From: Lysobacter panacisoli
GTDB lineage: Bacteria; Pseudomonadota; Gammaproteobacteria; Xanthomonadales; Xanthomonadaceae
Length of the DNA: 64,000 nt
Direction of reading: 5' to 3'
Assembly (NCBI RefSeq): GCF_009765165.1
Contig: NZ_VLNU01000001.1
Location: 2,159,001 to 2,223,000, forward strand
This document shows, piece by piece, positions 1 through 8,887 of the stretch. The position numbers and the translations under genes were made by a program. Positions within the stretch are counted from its first letter, which is position 1. Each line of letters begins with the position of its first letter. The notes under the pieces were generated by a model. The model made no database searches, had not been told where the DNA came from, and worked only from the letters and a program-made list of their open reading frames with translations.

Positions 1-2
1 GT

Positions 3-29
3 TTATCGGTCCCTCGCCGCGCTACTTGA
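3..29 (-). promoter_or_regulatory. Candidate sigma-28 (FliA) promoter for the gene beyond the window edge
   Basis: On the minus strand TCAA (29-26), a 15-base spacer and ACCGATAA (10-3) match the pattern found before fliC, flgM and cheV. The -10 overlaps the cheA stop codon, so it would serve the next gene downstream, outside the window. In related clusters motor or further chemotaxis genes lie there; that is inference. Confidence 0.4.
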
Positions 30-1808
30 GCCGCGCAGCCCGGTTCTGAGCAGCGCGTCCACATCCAGGATCAGCGCCATGCGGCCGTCGCCGACCAGGC
101 TGGCGCCGGCGTAACCGGCCAGTCCGCGCAGGGTTCGCGGCAATGCCTTGATCACCACCTCCTCGCGACCGCGCACGCGATCGACGGTGAGGCAGAAGCG
201 CTGGTCGCCCGATTGCAGCACCACGCAGGTCGTGGCCGCGCCGGGTTGCGGCGGCAGTCCGAGCCAGGTGCGCAGGTCGATCAGCGGCAGCGGCTGGTCG
301 CGCAGGTCGAGCATGCTCTGGCCGTCGACCCACAGCGCTTCCACGCGTTCGTGCGCGAGCACTTCGATCACGCGCACCAGCGGCAGCGCGTAGACATCGC
401 CGTCGAGTTCGATCAGCAGCGTCGGCAGGATCGCCAGGGTCAGGGGCACGCGGATCACGAAGCGCGTGCCGCGGCCGACCTCGGACTGGATCTGCACCTG
501 GCCGCTGAGTTCGCGGATCTTCGACTGCACCACGTCCATGCCGACGCCGCGACCGGACAGGTCGCTGACTTCGCTGCGCGTGGAGAAGCCGGCCATGAAG
601 ATCAGGTTGAGACATTCGTCCGAGCTCAGCCGCGCGGCGGCGTCGGCGTCGATCAGGCCCTTGTTGCATGCGCTGCGGCGGATCTTCTCCGGGTCGATGC
701 CGGCGCCGTCGTCGCTGACTTCGATCGAGACGTGGTCGCCTTCCTGCTGCGCGGACAGGCGCACCGTGCCCTGTTCGGACTTGCCGGCGGCGCGGCGCGC
801 CTCTGGCGATTCGATGCCGTGGTCGATCGCGTTGCGCACCAGGTGCACCAGCGGATCGGCCAGCGCTTCGACGAGATTGCGGTCGAGTTCGGTGTCGGCG
901 CCGACGATGTCCAGTTCCACGGACTTCGACACCTGCCGCGCGACGTCGCGCGCCAGCTTTGGGAAACGCGCGAACACGCGGCCGACCGGCTGCATGCGCA
1001 CCATCATCACCGCCGACTGCAGGCGCGAAGTGGCGACGTCGAGCGCGGTCACCGCGCGGTCGAGGTCTTCGTCGCGCAGGCGCGGACGGATCGTCTTGAG
1101 GCGGTTGCGCGCGAGCACGAGCTCGCCGACGAGATCGACCATCGCATCGAGGCGACGCACGTCGACGCGCACGGTGGGATCTTCGGCGGCCTTCGGCGCA
1201 GGTGCGCTCCTGGCGCCTGCACCTGCTCTCAGCGCGGAATTGGCAGGAGCTTGCGGGGCCGCGTCAGCGCCCGGACCCGCGTGAGGGGCAACCGTGCCCG
1301 GCACGCCGCCGGCGCCGTGCAACTGATCCAGCAGCGCTTCGAACTCGGAGTCGTCGATGTCGCTACCCGCATGCGCGGGCTTCGCGGCCGGCTTGGCGGA
1401 GATCGTCGGCATCTGGGTGACGAAACCCTTGGCGCCGTCGCGCAGCGATTTCAGCAGCGCCGGCGGTGCGTGTTCGGGTTCCTCGCCGTTGGAGACCGCG
1501 GCGAGCATGTCGACCAGCAGGTCGACGGCCTGCTGCGCACCGTCGAAAGCCGCGGCGTCCATCGGCACGGTGCCGTCGCGCGCGACGTTGAGGCGGTCTT
1601 CCACCGCGTGGCAGATCGACACCATCGGCGCGAAGTCGAGGAAGCCCGCGCCGCCCTTGATCGTGTGGAAACCACGGAAGACGGTGTTGAGGCAATTGCG
1701 ATCGGCCGGCGCGTGTTCCAGCGCGACCATCTGTTCGCCGAGCTGGTCGAGGATCTCGCGCGCCTCGATCAGGAAGTCGGCGGCGATGTCTGAGGAAATG
1801 GCGCTCAT
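3..1808 (-). CDS. cheA: Chemotaxis histidine kinase CheA
   Basis: CheA autophosphorylates under chemoreceptor control and passes phosphate to CheY. The 601-residue product has an N-terminal Hpt domain with phospho-acceptor H48 (HTIKGGAGF), an Ala/Pro-rich linker (about residues 130-235), the dimerisation helices, an HATPase domain (N box LVHLVRNAIDHG, G box DDGAGI, then GRGVGMDVV) and a C-terminal CheW-like coupling domain. I see no clear P2 CheY-binding domain in the linker. The ATG at 1808 is chosen because it begins the Hpt domain (MSAISSDIAADF); the frame stays open upstream only through a dispersed palindromic repeat. It follows cheY and cheZ after a 196-bp gap that holds that repeat. 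The TAA stop lies at 3-5, so the gene is complete. Confidence 0.95.
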   Translation of the reverse strand: MSAISSDIAADFLIEAREILDQLGEQMVALEHAPADRNCLNTVFRGFHTIKGGAGFLDFAPMVSICHAVEDRLNVARDGTVPMDAAAFDGAQQAVDLLVDMLAAVSNGEEPEHAPPALLKSLRDGAKGFVTQMPTISAKPAAKPAHAGSDIDDSEFEALLDQLHGAGGVPGTVAPHAGPGADAAPQAPANSALRAGAGARSAPAPKAAEDPTVRVDVRRLDAMVDLVGELVLARNRLKTIRPRLRDEDLDRAVTALDVATSRLQSAVMMVRMQPVGRVFARFPKLARDVARQVSKSVELDIVGADTELDRNLVEALADPLVHLVRNAIDHGIESPEARRAAGKSEQGTVRLSAQQEGDHVSIEVSDDGAGIDPEKIRRSACNKGLIDADAAARLSSDECLNLIFMAGFSTRSEVSDLSGRGVGMDVVQSKIRELSGQVQIQSEVGRGTRFVIRVPLTLAILPTLLIELDGDVYALPLVRVIEVLAHERVEALWVDGQSMLDLRDQPLPLIDLRTWLGLPPQPGAATTCVVLQSGDQRFCLTVDRVRGREEVVIKALPRTLRGLAGYAGASLVGDGRMALILDVDALLRTGLRGSSSAARDR

Positions 1809-1859
1809 GGGGTGGTTCCCGACGAAGAATCGCCGATGCCGCGCGCACGCTCCCATGCT

Positions 1860-1961
1860 GTCATCCCCGCGAAGGCGGGGATCCAACTGCCAGATGCATC
1901 AACACCTTGGTAAGGCGTGCAGCGGCGGAAAGCTGGATTCCCGCCTTCGCGGGAATGACGG
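1860..1961. repeat. Dispersed palindromic repeat, family B
   Basis: Two inverted half-units, one with GCGAAGGCGGGGATCCA and one with TGGATTCCCGCCTTCGCG, are separated by a unique centre. The same arrangement recurs at 12278 and 43662 and in degenerate form in flgI. It fills the cheZ-cheA gap. Confidence 0.8.
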
Positions 1962-2004
1962 CGGGGGTGTGGAGCGGCAGGGACGAAGGCCGGGCGATGC
2001 ATGA

Positions 2005-2616
2005 CTACAGCCCCAGCGAAGACAGCAGTTCGTTCGCGTCGTCCTGCGTCGCCGGCGCGGGATCGATGCCCGCCACGGACGGGCCGTGGCCGCGATGGTT
2101 GTTGAGGTGCAGCGGCGTGCTGTGGTCGTCGGCGACTTCGCCCAGTCCTGCATGCACGGCGCGCACCAGGTCGACCACGCGGCGGATGATCTGGCCGGTG
2201 AGGTCCTGGTAGCCCTGTGCGGCGGTCATCTCGGAGAAACGCCCGCGGATCGCGGCGATCGTCGCGGCCTGTTCCTCGACGGCGGCGTCGGGCAGCGTGC
2301 CCAGCAGCGTTCCGCATTCCTGGATCAGGTCGAGCGTGCGATGGCTCGCGTCCTCGCTCACGTGCACGACGTGCTCCAGCCGCGCGCACGCTTCCGGCAG
2401 CGAACCGGTGGACGCGATTCCGCCATTGCCGAGCGCGCTTTCCAGTTCGCGCGCCAGCTTCGCCAGTCCCTGCACCAGCGGCTGGCTGCGCCACTGGATC
2501 AGCGCGTCGACATTGCTGCGCCAGCCGGCGACGTCGTCGTGCTCCAGCGCCCACAGTGCGGCGTGCAGGCGTGCGATCACGGCCTGACGATCCTGCGGAG
2601 CAGGCGCGTCGATCAC
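2005..2616 (-). CDS. cheZ: CheY-P phosphatase CheZ
   Basis: CheZ dephosphorylates CheY-P and so ends the motor signal. The product is 203 residues, usual for the family. It shows the long helical-hairpin composition and the catalytic segment [20 protein letters not shown], in which the Gln of QDLTGQ is the family's catalytic residue; the C-terminus ([12 protein letters not shown]) matches the CheY-docking peptide of CheZ proteins. The GTG at 2616 overlaps the cheY stop as GTGA, indicating translational coupling; no ATG fits. It sits between cheY and cheA in the flhF-flhG-fliA-cheYZA operon. Confidence 0.9.
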   Translation of the reverse strand: MIDAPAPQDRQAVIARLHAALWALEHDDVAGWRSNVDALIQWRSQPLVQGLAKLARELESALGNGGIASTGSLPEACARLEHVVHVSEDASHRTLDLIQECGTLLGTLPDAAVEEQAATIAAIRGRFSEMTAAQGYQDLTGQIIRRVVDLVRAVHAGLGEVADDHSTPLHLNNHRGHGPSVAGIDPAPATQDDANELLSSLGL

Positions 2617-3005
2617 GCGGCCGCTCCCAGGCGCTCGAACACCTTGTTGAGCTTGTCTTCCAGCGTGGCGGCGGTGAAGGGCTTGATGACGTAGCCGTTC
2701 ACACCGGCCTGCGCGGCTTCGATGATCTGCTCGCGCTTGGCTTCGGCGGTGACCATCAGCACCGGGATCTTCGCCAGCGAGGCGTCGGCGCGGATCGCCT
2801 TGAGCAGGTCGATGCCGGGCATGCCGGGCATGTTCCAGTCGGTGACGACCAGGTCGTACGGCGCCTTCTTCAGTTCGACCAGCGCGGTGCTGCCGTCGTC
2901 GGCTTCGGCGGTGTTGTGGAAGCCCAGGTCGTTCAGCAGGTTCTTGACGATGCGGCGCATGGTCGAGAAGTCGTCGACGATGAGGATGCGGAGGTTCTTG
3001 TCCAT
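2613..3005 (-). CDS. cheY: Chemotaxis response regulator CheY
   Basis: CheY-P binds FliM/FliN at the flagellar switch to change rotation. This is a 130-residue single receiver domain with the acidic pair D11/D12, phospho-acceptor D56 ([10 protein letters not shown]), the conserved Thr/Ala of LMVTAEA and the Lys of VIKPF. The length and lack of an output domain are typical of CheY. It overlaps cheZ by 4 bases. A 195-bp gap containing a family C palindrome separates it from fliA. Confidence 0.95.
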   Translation of the reverse strand: MDKNLRILIVDDFSTMRRIVKNLLNDLGFHNTAEADDGSTALVELKKAPYDLVVTDWNMPGMPGIDLLKAIRADASLAKIPVLMVTAEAKREQIIEAAQAGVNGYVIKPFTAATLEDKLNKVFERLGAAA

Positions 3006-3061
3006 GTGGGCTTGCCTTTGCTGCGATATGGAGTTTGTGATCAGTGGAGCGCCGAGCGTTT

Positions 3062-3190
3062 CCTTCTCCCCTTGCGGGAGAAGGCGGCGCGCAGCGCCGG
3101 AAGAGGGGTAGCGCGAAGCGCCGCGACGATCGCACCCCTCTCCCTGGCCGCCTTCGGCGGCCTGTCCCTCTCCCGCAAGGGGAGAGGGAG
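3062..3190. repeat. Dispersed palindromic repeat, family C (fliA-cheY gap)
   Basis: Two arms (TTCTCCCCTTGCGGGAGAA and CCTCTCCCGCAAGGGGAGAG) flank GC-rich inner segments ending in CCCTCTCCCTGGCCG. The same unit recurs at 10986, 14996, 15214, 18502, 18687, 44748 and 47674. Such hairpins may act as mRNA-stability or termination elements; nothing in the sequence proves that. Confidence 0.8.
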
Positions 3191-3200
3191 AAACGAAAGC

Positions 3201-3974
3201 TCAATACCCATGCTCGTCGTCGTCTTCGTCGTGCGTCCCGCGCCATTCGCCCAGTCGCGAGCGCAGGCGCAACATCGCCTGGCCGTGGATCTGGCACACG
3301 CGCGATTCGCTCACCGACAGCACCGCGCCGATCTCGCGCAGGTTCATTTCCTGCTCGTAGTACAGCGACAGCACCAGCTGTTCGCGTTCGGGCAGGCCGG
3401 AGATCGCATCGCCGAGCGCTTCGCGGAACGCAACGTGCTCGAACTCGCGCGCGGGCGTCGCACCGGAGTGGTGGGCCAGGTGCGGCTCGCCGTCGTGCTC
3501 GTCCAGGTGCGCTTCCAGGCTGATCAGCTGGCCGCGCGCGGCGTCTTCGAGCATGCGGTGGTATTCGTCCAGCGGCACGTTCAGCGCGCCGGCGACTTCC
3601 TGCGCAGTCGCAGCGCGGCCGGTGCGCTGTTCGACTTCGCGCGTGGCGGCGACGACGTCGCGATAGCGGCGGTGCACCGAACGCGGCACCCAGTCGCCGC
3701 GACGGATCTCGTCGATCATCGCGCCACGGATGCGGATCGATGCGTAGGTCTCGAACGCGGCGCCCTGGTCGGCCTGGAAATTGCGCGCCGCGTCGATCAG
3801 GCCGAGCATGCCGGCCTGGATCAGGTCGTCGATCTCCACGCTCGCCGGCAGGCGCGCGGCCAGGTGGTGGGCGATGCGGCGCACCAGTTCGCCATGACGC
3901 TCGACGACTTCGGTGGCGTTGCAGTTGTCGGTGGCGCGCTGGGTGGCGCGGTACTGCGCGGCGGCGGCGTTCAT
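3201..3974 (-). CDS. fliA: Flagellar sigma factor FliA (sigma-28)
   Basis: FliA directs RNA polymerase to late flagellar promoters such as those proposed here for fliC and flgM, and is held inactive by FlgM. The 257-residue protein has sigma-70 region 2 (DDLIQAGMLGLIDAARNF; YASIRIRGAMIDEIRR), region 3 and region 4 with a helix-turn-helix (MNLREIGAVLSVSESRVCQ). The ATG at 3974 overlaps the flhG stop as ATGA, and a longer open frame upstream lacks sigma features. The acidic tail (HDEDDDEHGY) is slightly longer than usual. It is coupled to flhG and followed by cheY. Confidence 0.96.
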   Translation of the reverse strand: MNAAAAQYRATQRATDNCNATEVVERHGELVRRIAHHLAARLPASVEIDDLIQAGMLGLIDAARNFQADQGAAFETYASIRIRGAMIDEIRRGDWVPRSVHRRYRDVVAATREVEQRTGRAATAQEVAGALNVPLDEYHRMLEDAARGQLISLEAHLDEHDGEPHLAHHSGATPAREFEHVAFREALGDAISGLPEREQLVLSLYYEQEMNLREIGAVLSVSESRVCQIHGQAMLRLRSRLGEWRGTHDEDDDEHGY

Positions 3975-4864
3975 GCGACGGCGCTCCGTAGCGGATCGTT
4001 GGCGTGTGCCGCACCGCCGTGCGCGACCAGGCGCTCCATGAAGAACTCGACGCCGCCGCGTGGACCGGCCGGCGATTGCCAGCTGTTGGCGCGGCGCGCG
4101 ATGTCGCGGAAGGCCAGCGCCGACGGGCAGCCGGGGAACGCTTCGACGACGGCTTCCTGGCGCTGGATCGCGCGGCGCAGCCATTCGTCGCGCGGGACCG
4201 CGCCGAGGTAGTGCAGGGTCACGTCGAGGAAGCGCGCGCTGACGCGTTCGAGCTTCTCGAACAGCTGCTTGCCCTCGATGGCGTTGTTGACCTGGTTGGC
4301 CAGCACCTGCACGCGGGTCACGCCGCGCTCGCGGCTGAGCACCTTGATCAGTGCGTAGGCGTCGGTGACCGAGGCCGGTTCGTCGCAGACCACGACGATC
4401 ACGTCCTGCGCCGCCTGGCAGAAGGTCAGCACGCTGTCGGAGATGCCGGCGGCGTTGTCGACCACCATCGCGTCCAGCGGCAGGTCGAGCTGGCAGAAGG
4501 CGTGGACCAGGCCGATGTGCTGCTGCGGCAGCAGTTCGGTCATGTGGCGCTTGCCCGAGGCGGCCGGCACCACCCAGAGGCCGCGCGGACCTTCGAGCAG
4601 CGTGTCCTGCAGTTCGCAGCGGCCGGCGAAGACGTCGGCGAGGGTGAACTGCGGCGACAGGCCGAGCATCACGTCGACGTTGGCCAGTCCGAGGTCGGTG
4701 TCCAGCAGCAACGTGCGCTGGCCGGCGTGGACCAGGGCCATCGCGAGGTTCACCGAGACCGAGGTCTTGCCGACCCCACCCTTGCCACTGGCCACGGCGA
4801 TGACGCGCACGGGCGCGCGCGCGCTGTTGGAAGCGGAGGCGTTCAGATCAGCTGGCGAAGGCAT
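3971..4864 (-). CDS. flhG: MinD-like ATPase FlhG (FleN), flagellar number regulator
   Basis: FlhG/FleN is a ParA/MinD-family ATPase that limits flagellar number, in part by antagonising FleQ. The deviant Walker A KGGVGKT is at residues 28-34, followed by LLLDTDLGLANVDVMLG and the switch region VVDNAAGISDSVLTF. The 297-residue length is normal. Its start lies 17 bases inside the end of flhF, and its stop overlaps the fliA start, so flhF-flhG-fliA look translationally coupled. Residues 1-18 are a low-complexity Ala/Ser tail before the first strand. Confidence 0.94.
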   Translation of the reverse strand: MPSPADLNASASNSARAPVRVIAVASGKGGVGKTSVSVNLAMALVHAGQRTLLLDTDLGLANVDVMLGLSPQFTLADVFAGRCELQDTLLEGPRGLWVVPAASGKRHMTELLPQQHIGLVHAFCQLDLPLDAMVVDNAAGISDSVLTFCQAAQDVIVVVCDEPASVTDAYALIKVLSRERGVTRVQVLANQVNNAIEGKQLFEKLERVSARFLDVTLHYLGAVPRDEWLRRAIQRQEAVVEAFPGCPSALAFRDIARRANSWQSPAGPRGGVEFFMERLVAHGGAAHANDPLRSAVA

Positions 4865-6725
4865 GGCGGTCCTCGGTGGGGAGGGTCAGGGAACGCGGAC
4901 TCACTGGACGCGCGTCCAGAGACCCGAGAGGGTTATCGGCAGCACGTCGCACTTTCTCCAGTGTCTTCACCAACGCGGTCGCGTCGGCGGCGGCGAGATC
5001 GTGCGGAACCTGTTGCCCGTCGGTGGTGTAGGCCAGGCTGAGGCCGTGCTGGACCATCACCGACAGGGCCGAGCCGAGGCGGCCGGTCTCGTCGAGCTTG
5101 GTCAGCACCACGCCCTCGGGCGAGGCCGGGCGATAGCGGCGGATCACTTCGCCCAGGTCGTGGGCCTGGGTATTGGCCGGCAGCACCAGCAGGCTGCGCA
5201 CCCGCTTGGCCGCGCGCAGCCAGAGGATCTGGCCCAGCAGGGCGCGGTCGCGCAGACCGTGGCCGGCGGTATCGACCAGCACCAGCGGGTAGTCCGCGAG
5301 CTGGTCCAGGGCGTCGTTCAGCGCTTCCGGACCGTTGGCCTCGCACACGGTCACGCCGAGGCGGCGGCCGAGGATGTGCAGTTGTTCGGTCGCGCCGGGG
5401 CGCTCGGTGTCGGTGGTGACCAGGGCCACGTCGCGGGCGCGGTGGCGCTGGGCGAAGCGCGCGGCGAGCTTGGCCGCCGTGGTGGTCTTGCCGGCGCCGG
5501 TCGGACCGACCAGGGCGATCACGCCGCCGTCGTCGATCGGCTCGCTGCGCACCACGCTGAGCGCGCGCGCCAGTTCGGCCAGCATCGGCTCGCGCACCTG
5601 CGACGGGTCGAGGCGGGCGTCGATGCGGCCGGCGATGGTCTGCGCCAGGTTTTCGTCGCAGCCGTAGTTCATCAGCGCGTCGAACGCGGCCGCGCGCGCC
5701 GGCGAACCGCGCAGGCGTTCGACCGACATCTGCGCCAGCTCGCGCTCGATCAGCGCACGCATCGTCGCCATCTCCTCGCGCATGGCGAGCAGGGTTGGAT
5801 CGCGCTGGTCGGGGACCGCGTGGAGATGGGTTTCGCGCGGGGCGCTGTCGACGGCTTCGACGCGGATCGGCGCGGAGGCTTCGTGAGCGGGAGTGGGGCT
5901 GGGGTGAGGGTCGGCGGAGTGGGAAGGCATCGCGCTCGGGCTGACCTTCATCGACTCGACGTCGTCGCGACCGGATGCGTGGTCCTGCGCCCGGGCCTCT
6001 CCCTCGATTCCGCTCCCGTTGGGTGAGGTAGCGACAGCGTCGGCGACCTGAGCAGTGCTTTCGACTGCAGCCGTCGGCACCGCCACCGCCTGCTCGAAGC
6101 GATCGCCCTGCGAGATCAGCGCGGCCATCATCGCGTCGAAGCGCGAGGTGTCCGGCTTCGACGACGCGGCGGCGGCGACGCGGGCTTCGGCCTTGGGTTC
6201 GCGCGTAACGGCGCGGGCGGGCTCGACCGTCGGCTGGACCGGCGCGGAGCCGGCCGGCGCTTCGCCGATGGCGAACACGGCACGGCCACGGATCGGCGAT
6301 TCGGCGATCGCATTGCGCGCGCGCGCCGACAGCGTCACTTCAGCCGCTTCTTCTTCGATGTCGGCGACCGGCGTAGTCCAGGCCGGCTTGCTCTTGATTG
6401 CGGGTTTGGTCAGCAGCGTCGCCAGCGAGCCCAGGCGCGAGCCGGACGTTTCCTCGTCCTCGCGGGTGGGAAGCGGCGGCATCACCGCGGCCACCGTCGC
6501 CGGCGTGGTCGGCGAGGCCACCGGTGCGGGTGTCGGCGGCAGCGACGGCAAAGCGGCGCGCAGGGCCTGCTGCGCCAGAGATTCGTCGTAGTCGGTCGCC
6601 GCGACGATCTCGATGCCGTCGTCGGTCGGACGGTTCGACAGGATCACCGCATCGGGTCCCTGCTCGTCGCGCACCATGCGCAGCGCGGTGCGCATGTCGG
6701 GGGCGATGAAACGTTTGATTCGCAT
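4848..6725 (-). CDS. flhF: SRP-type GTPase FlhF, polar placement of flagellum
   Basis: FlhF is the signal-recognition-type GTPase that places the first flagellar parts at the pole. The 625-residue protein has the family's N-terminal start (MRIKRFIAPDMRTALRMVRD), a long low-conservation Ala/Pro/Glu-rich B region (about residues 60-330) and a C-terminal NG domain with P-loop GPTGAGKTTTAAKLAARF near residue 405, VALVTTDTERPGATEQL, LVDTAGHGL and VVLTKLDE. The B region is longer than in many homologues, which explains the length. It lies between flhA and flhG. Confidence 0.93.
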   Translation of the reverse strand: MRIKRFIAPDMRTALRMVRDEQGPDAVILSNRPTDDGIEIVAATDYDESLAQQALRAALPSLPPTPAPVASPTTPATVAAVMPPLPTREDEETSGSRLGSLATLLTKPAIKSKPAWTTPVADIEEEAAEVTLSARARNAIAESPIRGRAVFAIGEAPAGSAPVQPTVEPARAVTREPKAEARVAAAASSKPDTSRFDAMMAALISQGDRFEQAVAVPTAAVESTAQVADAVATSPNGSGIEGEARAQDHASGRDDVESMKVSPSAMPSHSADPHPSPTPAHEASAPIRVEAVDSAPRETHLHAVPDQRDPTLLAMREEMATMRALIERELAQMSVERLRGSPARAAAFDALMNYGCDENLAQTIAGRIDARLDPSQVREPMLAELARALSVVRSEPIDDGGVIALVGPTGAGKTTTAAKLAARFAQRHRARDVALVTTDTERPGATEQLHILGRRLGVTVCEANGPEALNDALDQLADYPLVLVDTAGHGLRDRALLGQILWLRAAKRVRSLLVLPANTQAHDLGEVIRRYRPASPEGVVLTKLDETGRLGSALSVMVQHGLSLAYTTDGQQVPHDLAAADATALVKTLEKVRRAADNPLGSLDARPVSPRSLTLPTEDRHAFAS

Positions 6726-6808
6726 GGGTCAACAACCGTTGTCTGGTGAGTCGTGCCGGGTGGTTCGATGGAGCGTGTGTTCGTGTTCGTGTCGCTATGG
6801 GTGTTGCA

Positions 6809-8887
6809 TCAGCCCACCGATCCCACCAGTCGCAACCGCTTGTCCTCCGGCACCTCGCCGTAGGCCAGCACGGTCAGCGCGGGGACGCTGTGCCGCACGA
6901 GCCGGGCGATCGCGGAGCGGATGCCACCGGGGACCAGCAGTACCGCGGGTTCGCCGCGGGTTTCCTGGCGGGTGACGCACTCGCTGAGGTTCTGGTGAAG
7001 ACGCTCGGCGAGTCCGGGTTCCAGCGCGGCGCCCTGGCCGCTGACGGAGTCCTGCAATACCCGTTCCAGAGCCGGCGCCAAGGTATAGACGGGCAGTTCG
7101 GCGCCCAGGCCGTTGAGTTCCTGGACGATGAAGCGGCCCAGCGCGGTGCGTACCGCGGCGGTCAGCAGGGCCGGGTCCTGGGTGTGCGCGCCGTGTTCGA
7201 GCAGCGCTTCGACGATCTGGCGCAACTGGCGCACCGGTACGCGCTCGGCGAGCAGCGACTGCAGCACGCGCACCACCGTCGACAGCGGCAGCAGCTTCGG
7301 CGTCAGGTCCTCGACCAGGCGCGGCGAGTTGCGGCCGAGCGTGGACAGCAGCTGCTGCACTTCCTCGTGGCCGAGCAGTTCGGCCGCGCGTTCGCGCACC
7401 AGGTGCGAGAGATGCGTGGCGACCACGGTCGCGGCATCGACCACGGTGTAGCCCAGCGATTCGGCATTCGCGCGCTGGCTGGGCTGGATCCACACCGCGT
7501 CCAGTCCGAACGCCGGGTCCTTGCCGGGAATGCCCTCGAGCTTGCCGAACACGTGGCCCGGATCGAGCGCGAGGTCGCGGTCGGGATGCAGTTCGCCGGT
7601 GGCGATCGGCACGCCGTGCACCAGCACGCGGTACTGGCCCGGCGACAGTTCCAGGTTGTCGCGCACGTGCACGGCGGGAATCAGGAAACCCAGGTCCTGG
7701 GTGAGCTTGCGGCGCACGCCCTTCAGGCGCGCGAGCAGTTCGCCGCCCTGGTGCTTGTCGACCAGCGCGATCAGGCGGTAGCCGACTTCCAGGCCGAGCG
7801 GTTCGACCGGACGCAGTTCGTCCCAGCTCAGTTCCGGCTGCGCGGCGGCGGTCGCGGCCGCTTCGGTTTCCGGTGTCGCTTCCGGCGCGGCGCTCGCGCG
7901 CTGGTGCATCCGCCATGCCGCATAGCCGAGGATCGCCGCGAGGATCAGGAACGGCACGTTCGGCATGCCCGGCACGATGCCGACCAGGCCCAGCAGCGCC
8001 GCGGCCACCGACAGCGCACGCGGATGCAGCACCTGCGTGGTGACCGCCTGGCCCATTTCCTGTTCGCGCGTGGCGCGCGTGACCAGCATCGCCACCGCGG
8101 TGGAGATCAGCAGCGCCGGCAGCTGCGCGACGAGGCCGTCGCCGATCGCCAGCAGCGTGTAGGTCTTGCCCGCTTCGGCGAAGGCCATGTCGTGCTGGAG
8201 CACGCCGATCAGCACGCCGCCGATCACGTTGATCGCCAGGATCAGCAGGCCGGCGATGGCGTCGCCGCGCACGAACTTGCTGGCGCCGTCCATCGAACCA
8301 TAGAAGTCGGCTTCCGCACGCACTTCCTCGCGACGGGCCTTGGCGTCCTCGCGGGTGAGCAGGCCGGCGTTGAGGTCGGCGTCGATCGCCATCTGCTTGC
8401 CGGGCAGGGCGTCGAGGATGAAGCGCGCCGACACTTCCGAGATGCGCCCGGCGCCCTTGGTGACGACGACGAAGTTGACGATGGTCAGGATCGCGAATAC
8501 CACGATGCCGACCGCGAAGCTGCCGCCGATGACGAACTGGCCGAAGGATTCGATGACGTGGCCGGCCGCGGCCGGGCCCTGGTGGCCGTGCAGCAGGACC
8601 ACGCGGGTGGAGGCGACGTTGAGCGCGAGGCGCAGCAGCGTGACCAGCAGCAACACGCTGGGGAAGACCGAGAATTCCAGCGGCCGCTTCACGTACACGA
8701 CCGCCAGCAGCACCACCAGCGACATCGCGATGTTGATGGTGAACAGGCCGTCCAGCACCAGCGGCGACAGCGGCACGATCACCATCGCCAGCATCGCCAG
8801 CACGACCACCGGGGTCGCCAGGCCGCTGCGGACCGCGTGGCCTATCTCGGCGAGGGAGAAGCGCCTGTCAAAAGACGGACTGCTCAC
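6809..8887 (-). CDS. flhA: Flagellar export gate protein FlhA
   Basis: FlhA forms the nonameric ring of the flagellar type III export gate; its cytoplasmic domain docks chaperone-substrate complexes. The 692-residue protein has about eight membrane segments in the first half, the FHIPEP-family signature RISEVSARFILDALPGKQM and a large soluble C-terminal half ending in RSAIARLVRHSVPALTVLAY. The start overlaps the flhB stop by 4 bases. An 83-bp gap precedes flhF. Confidence 0.96.
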   Translation of the reverse strand: MSSPSFDRRFSLAEIGHAVRSGLATPVVVLAMLAMVIVPLSPLVLDGLFTINIAMSLVVLLAVVYVKRPLEFSVFPSVLLLVTLLRLALNVASTRVVLLHGHQGPAAAGHVIESFGQFVIGGSFAVGIVVFAILTIVNFVVVTKGAGRISEVSARFILDALPGKQMAIDADLNAGLLTREDAKARREEVRAEADFYGSMDGASKFVRGDAIAGLLILAINVIGGVLIGVLQHDMAFAEAGKTYTLLAIGDGLVAQLPALLISTAVAMLVTRATREQEMGQAVTTQVLHPRALSVAAALLGLVGIVPGMPNVPFLILAAILGYAAWRMHQRASAAPEATPETEAAATAAAQPELSWDELRPVEPLGLEVGYRLIALVDKHQGGELLARLKGVRRKLTQDLGFLIPAVHVRDNLELSPGQYRVLVHGVPIATGELHPDRDLALDPGHVFGKLEGIPGKDPAFGLDAVWIQPSQRANAESLGYTVVDAATVVATHLSHLVRERAAELLGHEEVQQLLSTLGRNSPRLVEDLTPKLLPLSTVVRVLQSLLAERVPVRQLRQIVEALLEHGAHTQDPALLTAAVRTALGRFIVQELNGLGAELPVYTLAPALERVLQDSVSGQGAALEPGLAERLHQNLSECVTRQETRGEPAVLLVPGGIRSAIARLVRHSVPALTVLAYGEVPEDKRLRLVGSVG

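Noticed and set aside
4930..4940. Exact GCCGATAA sigma-28 -10 motif inside the 3' end of flhF, upstream of flhG/fliA
   Set aside because: No TCAA/TAAA occurs 15 bases upstream; the match is within coding codons and likely chance.
6750..6775. GGCACG-like sequence before flhF as a sigma-54 promoter
   Set aside because: The -12 GC is missing at the right spacing.
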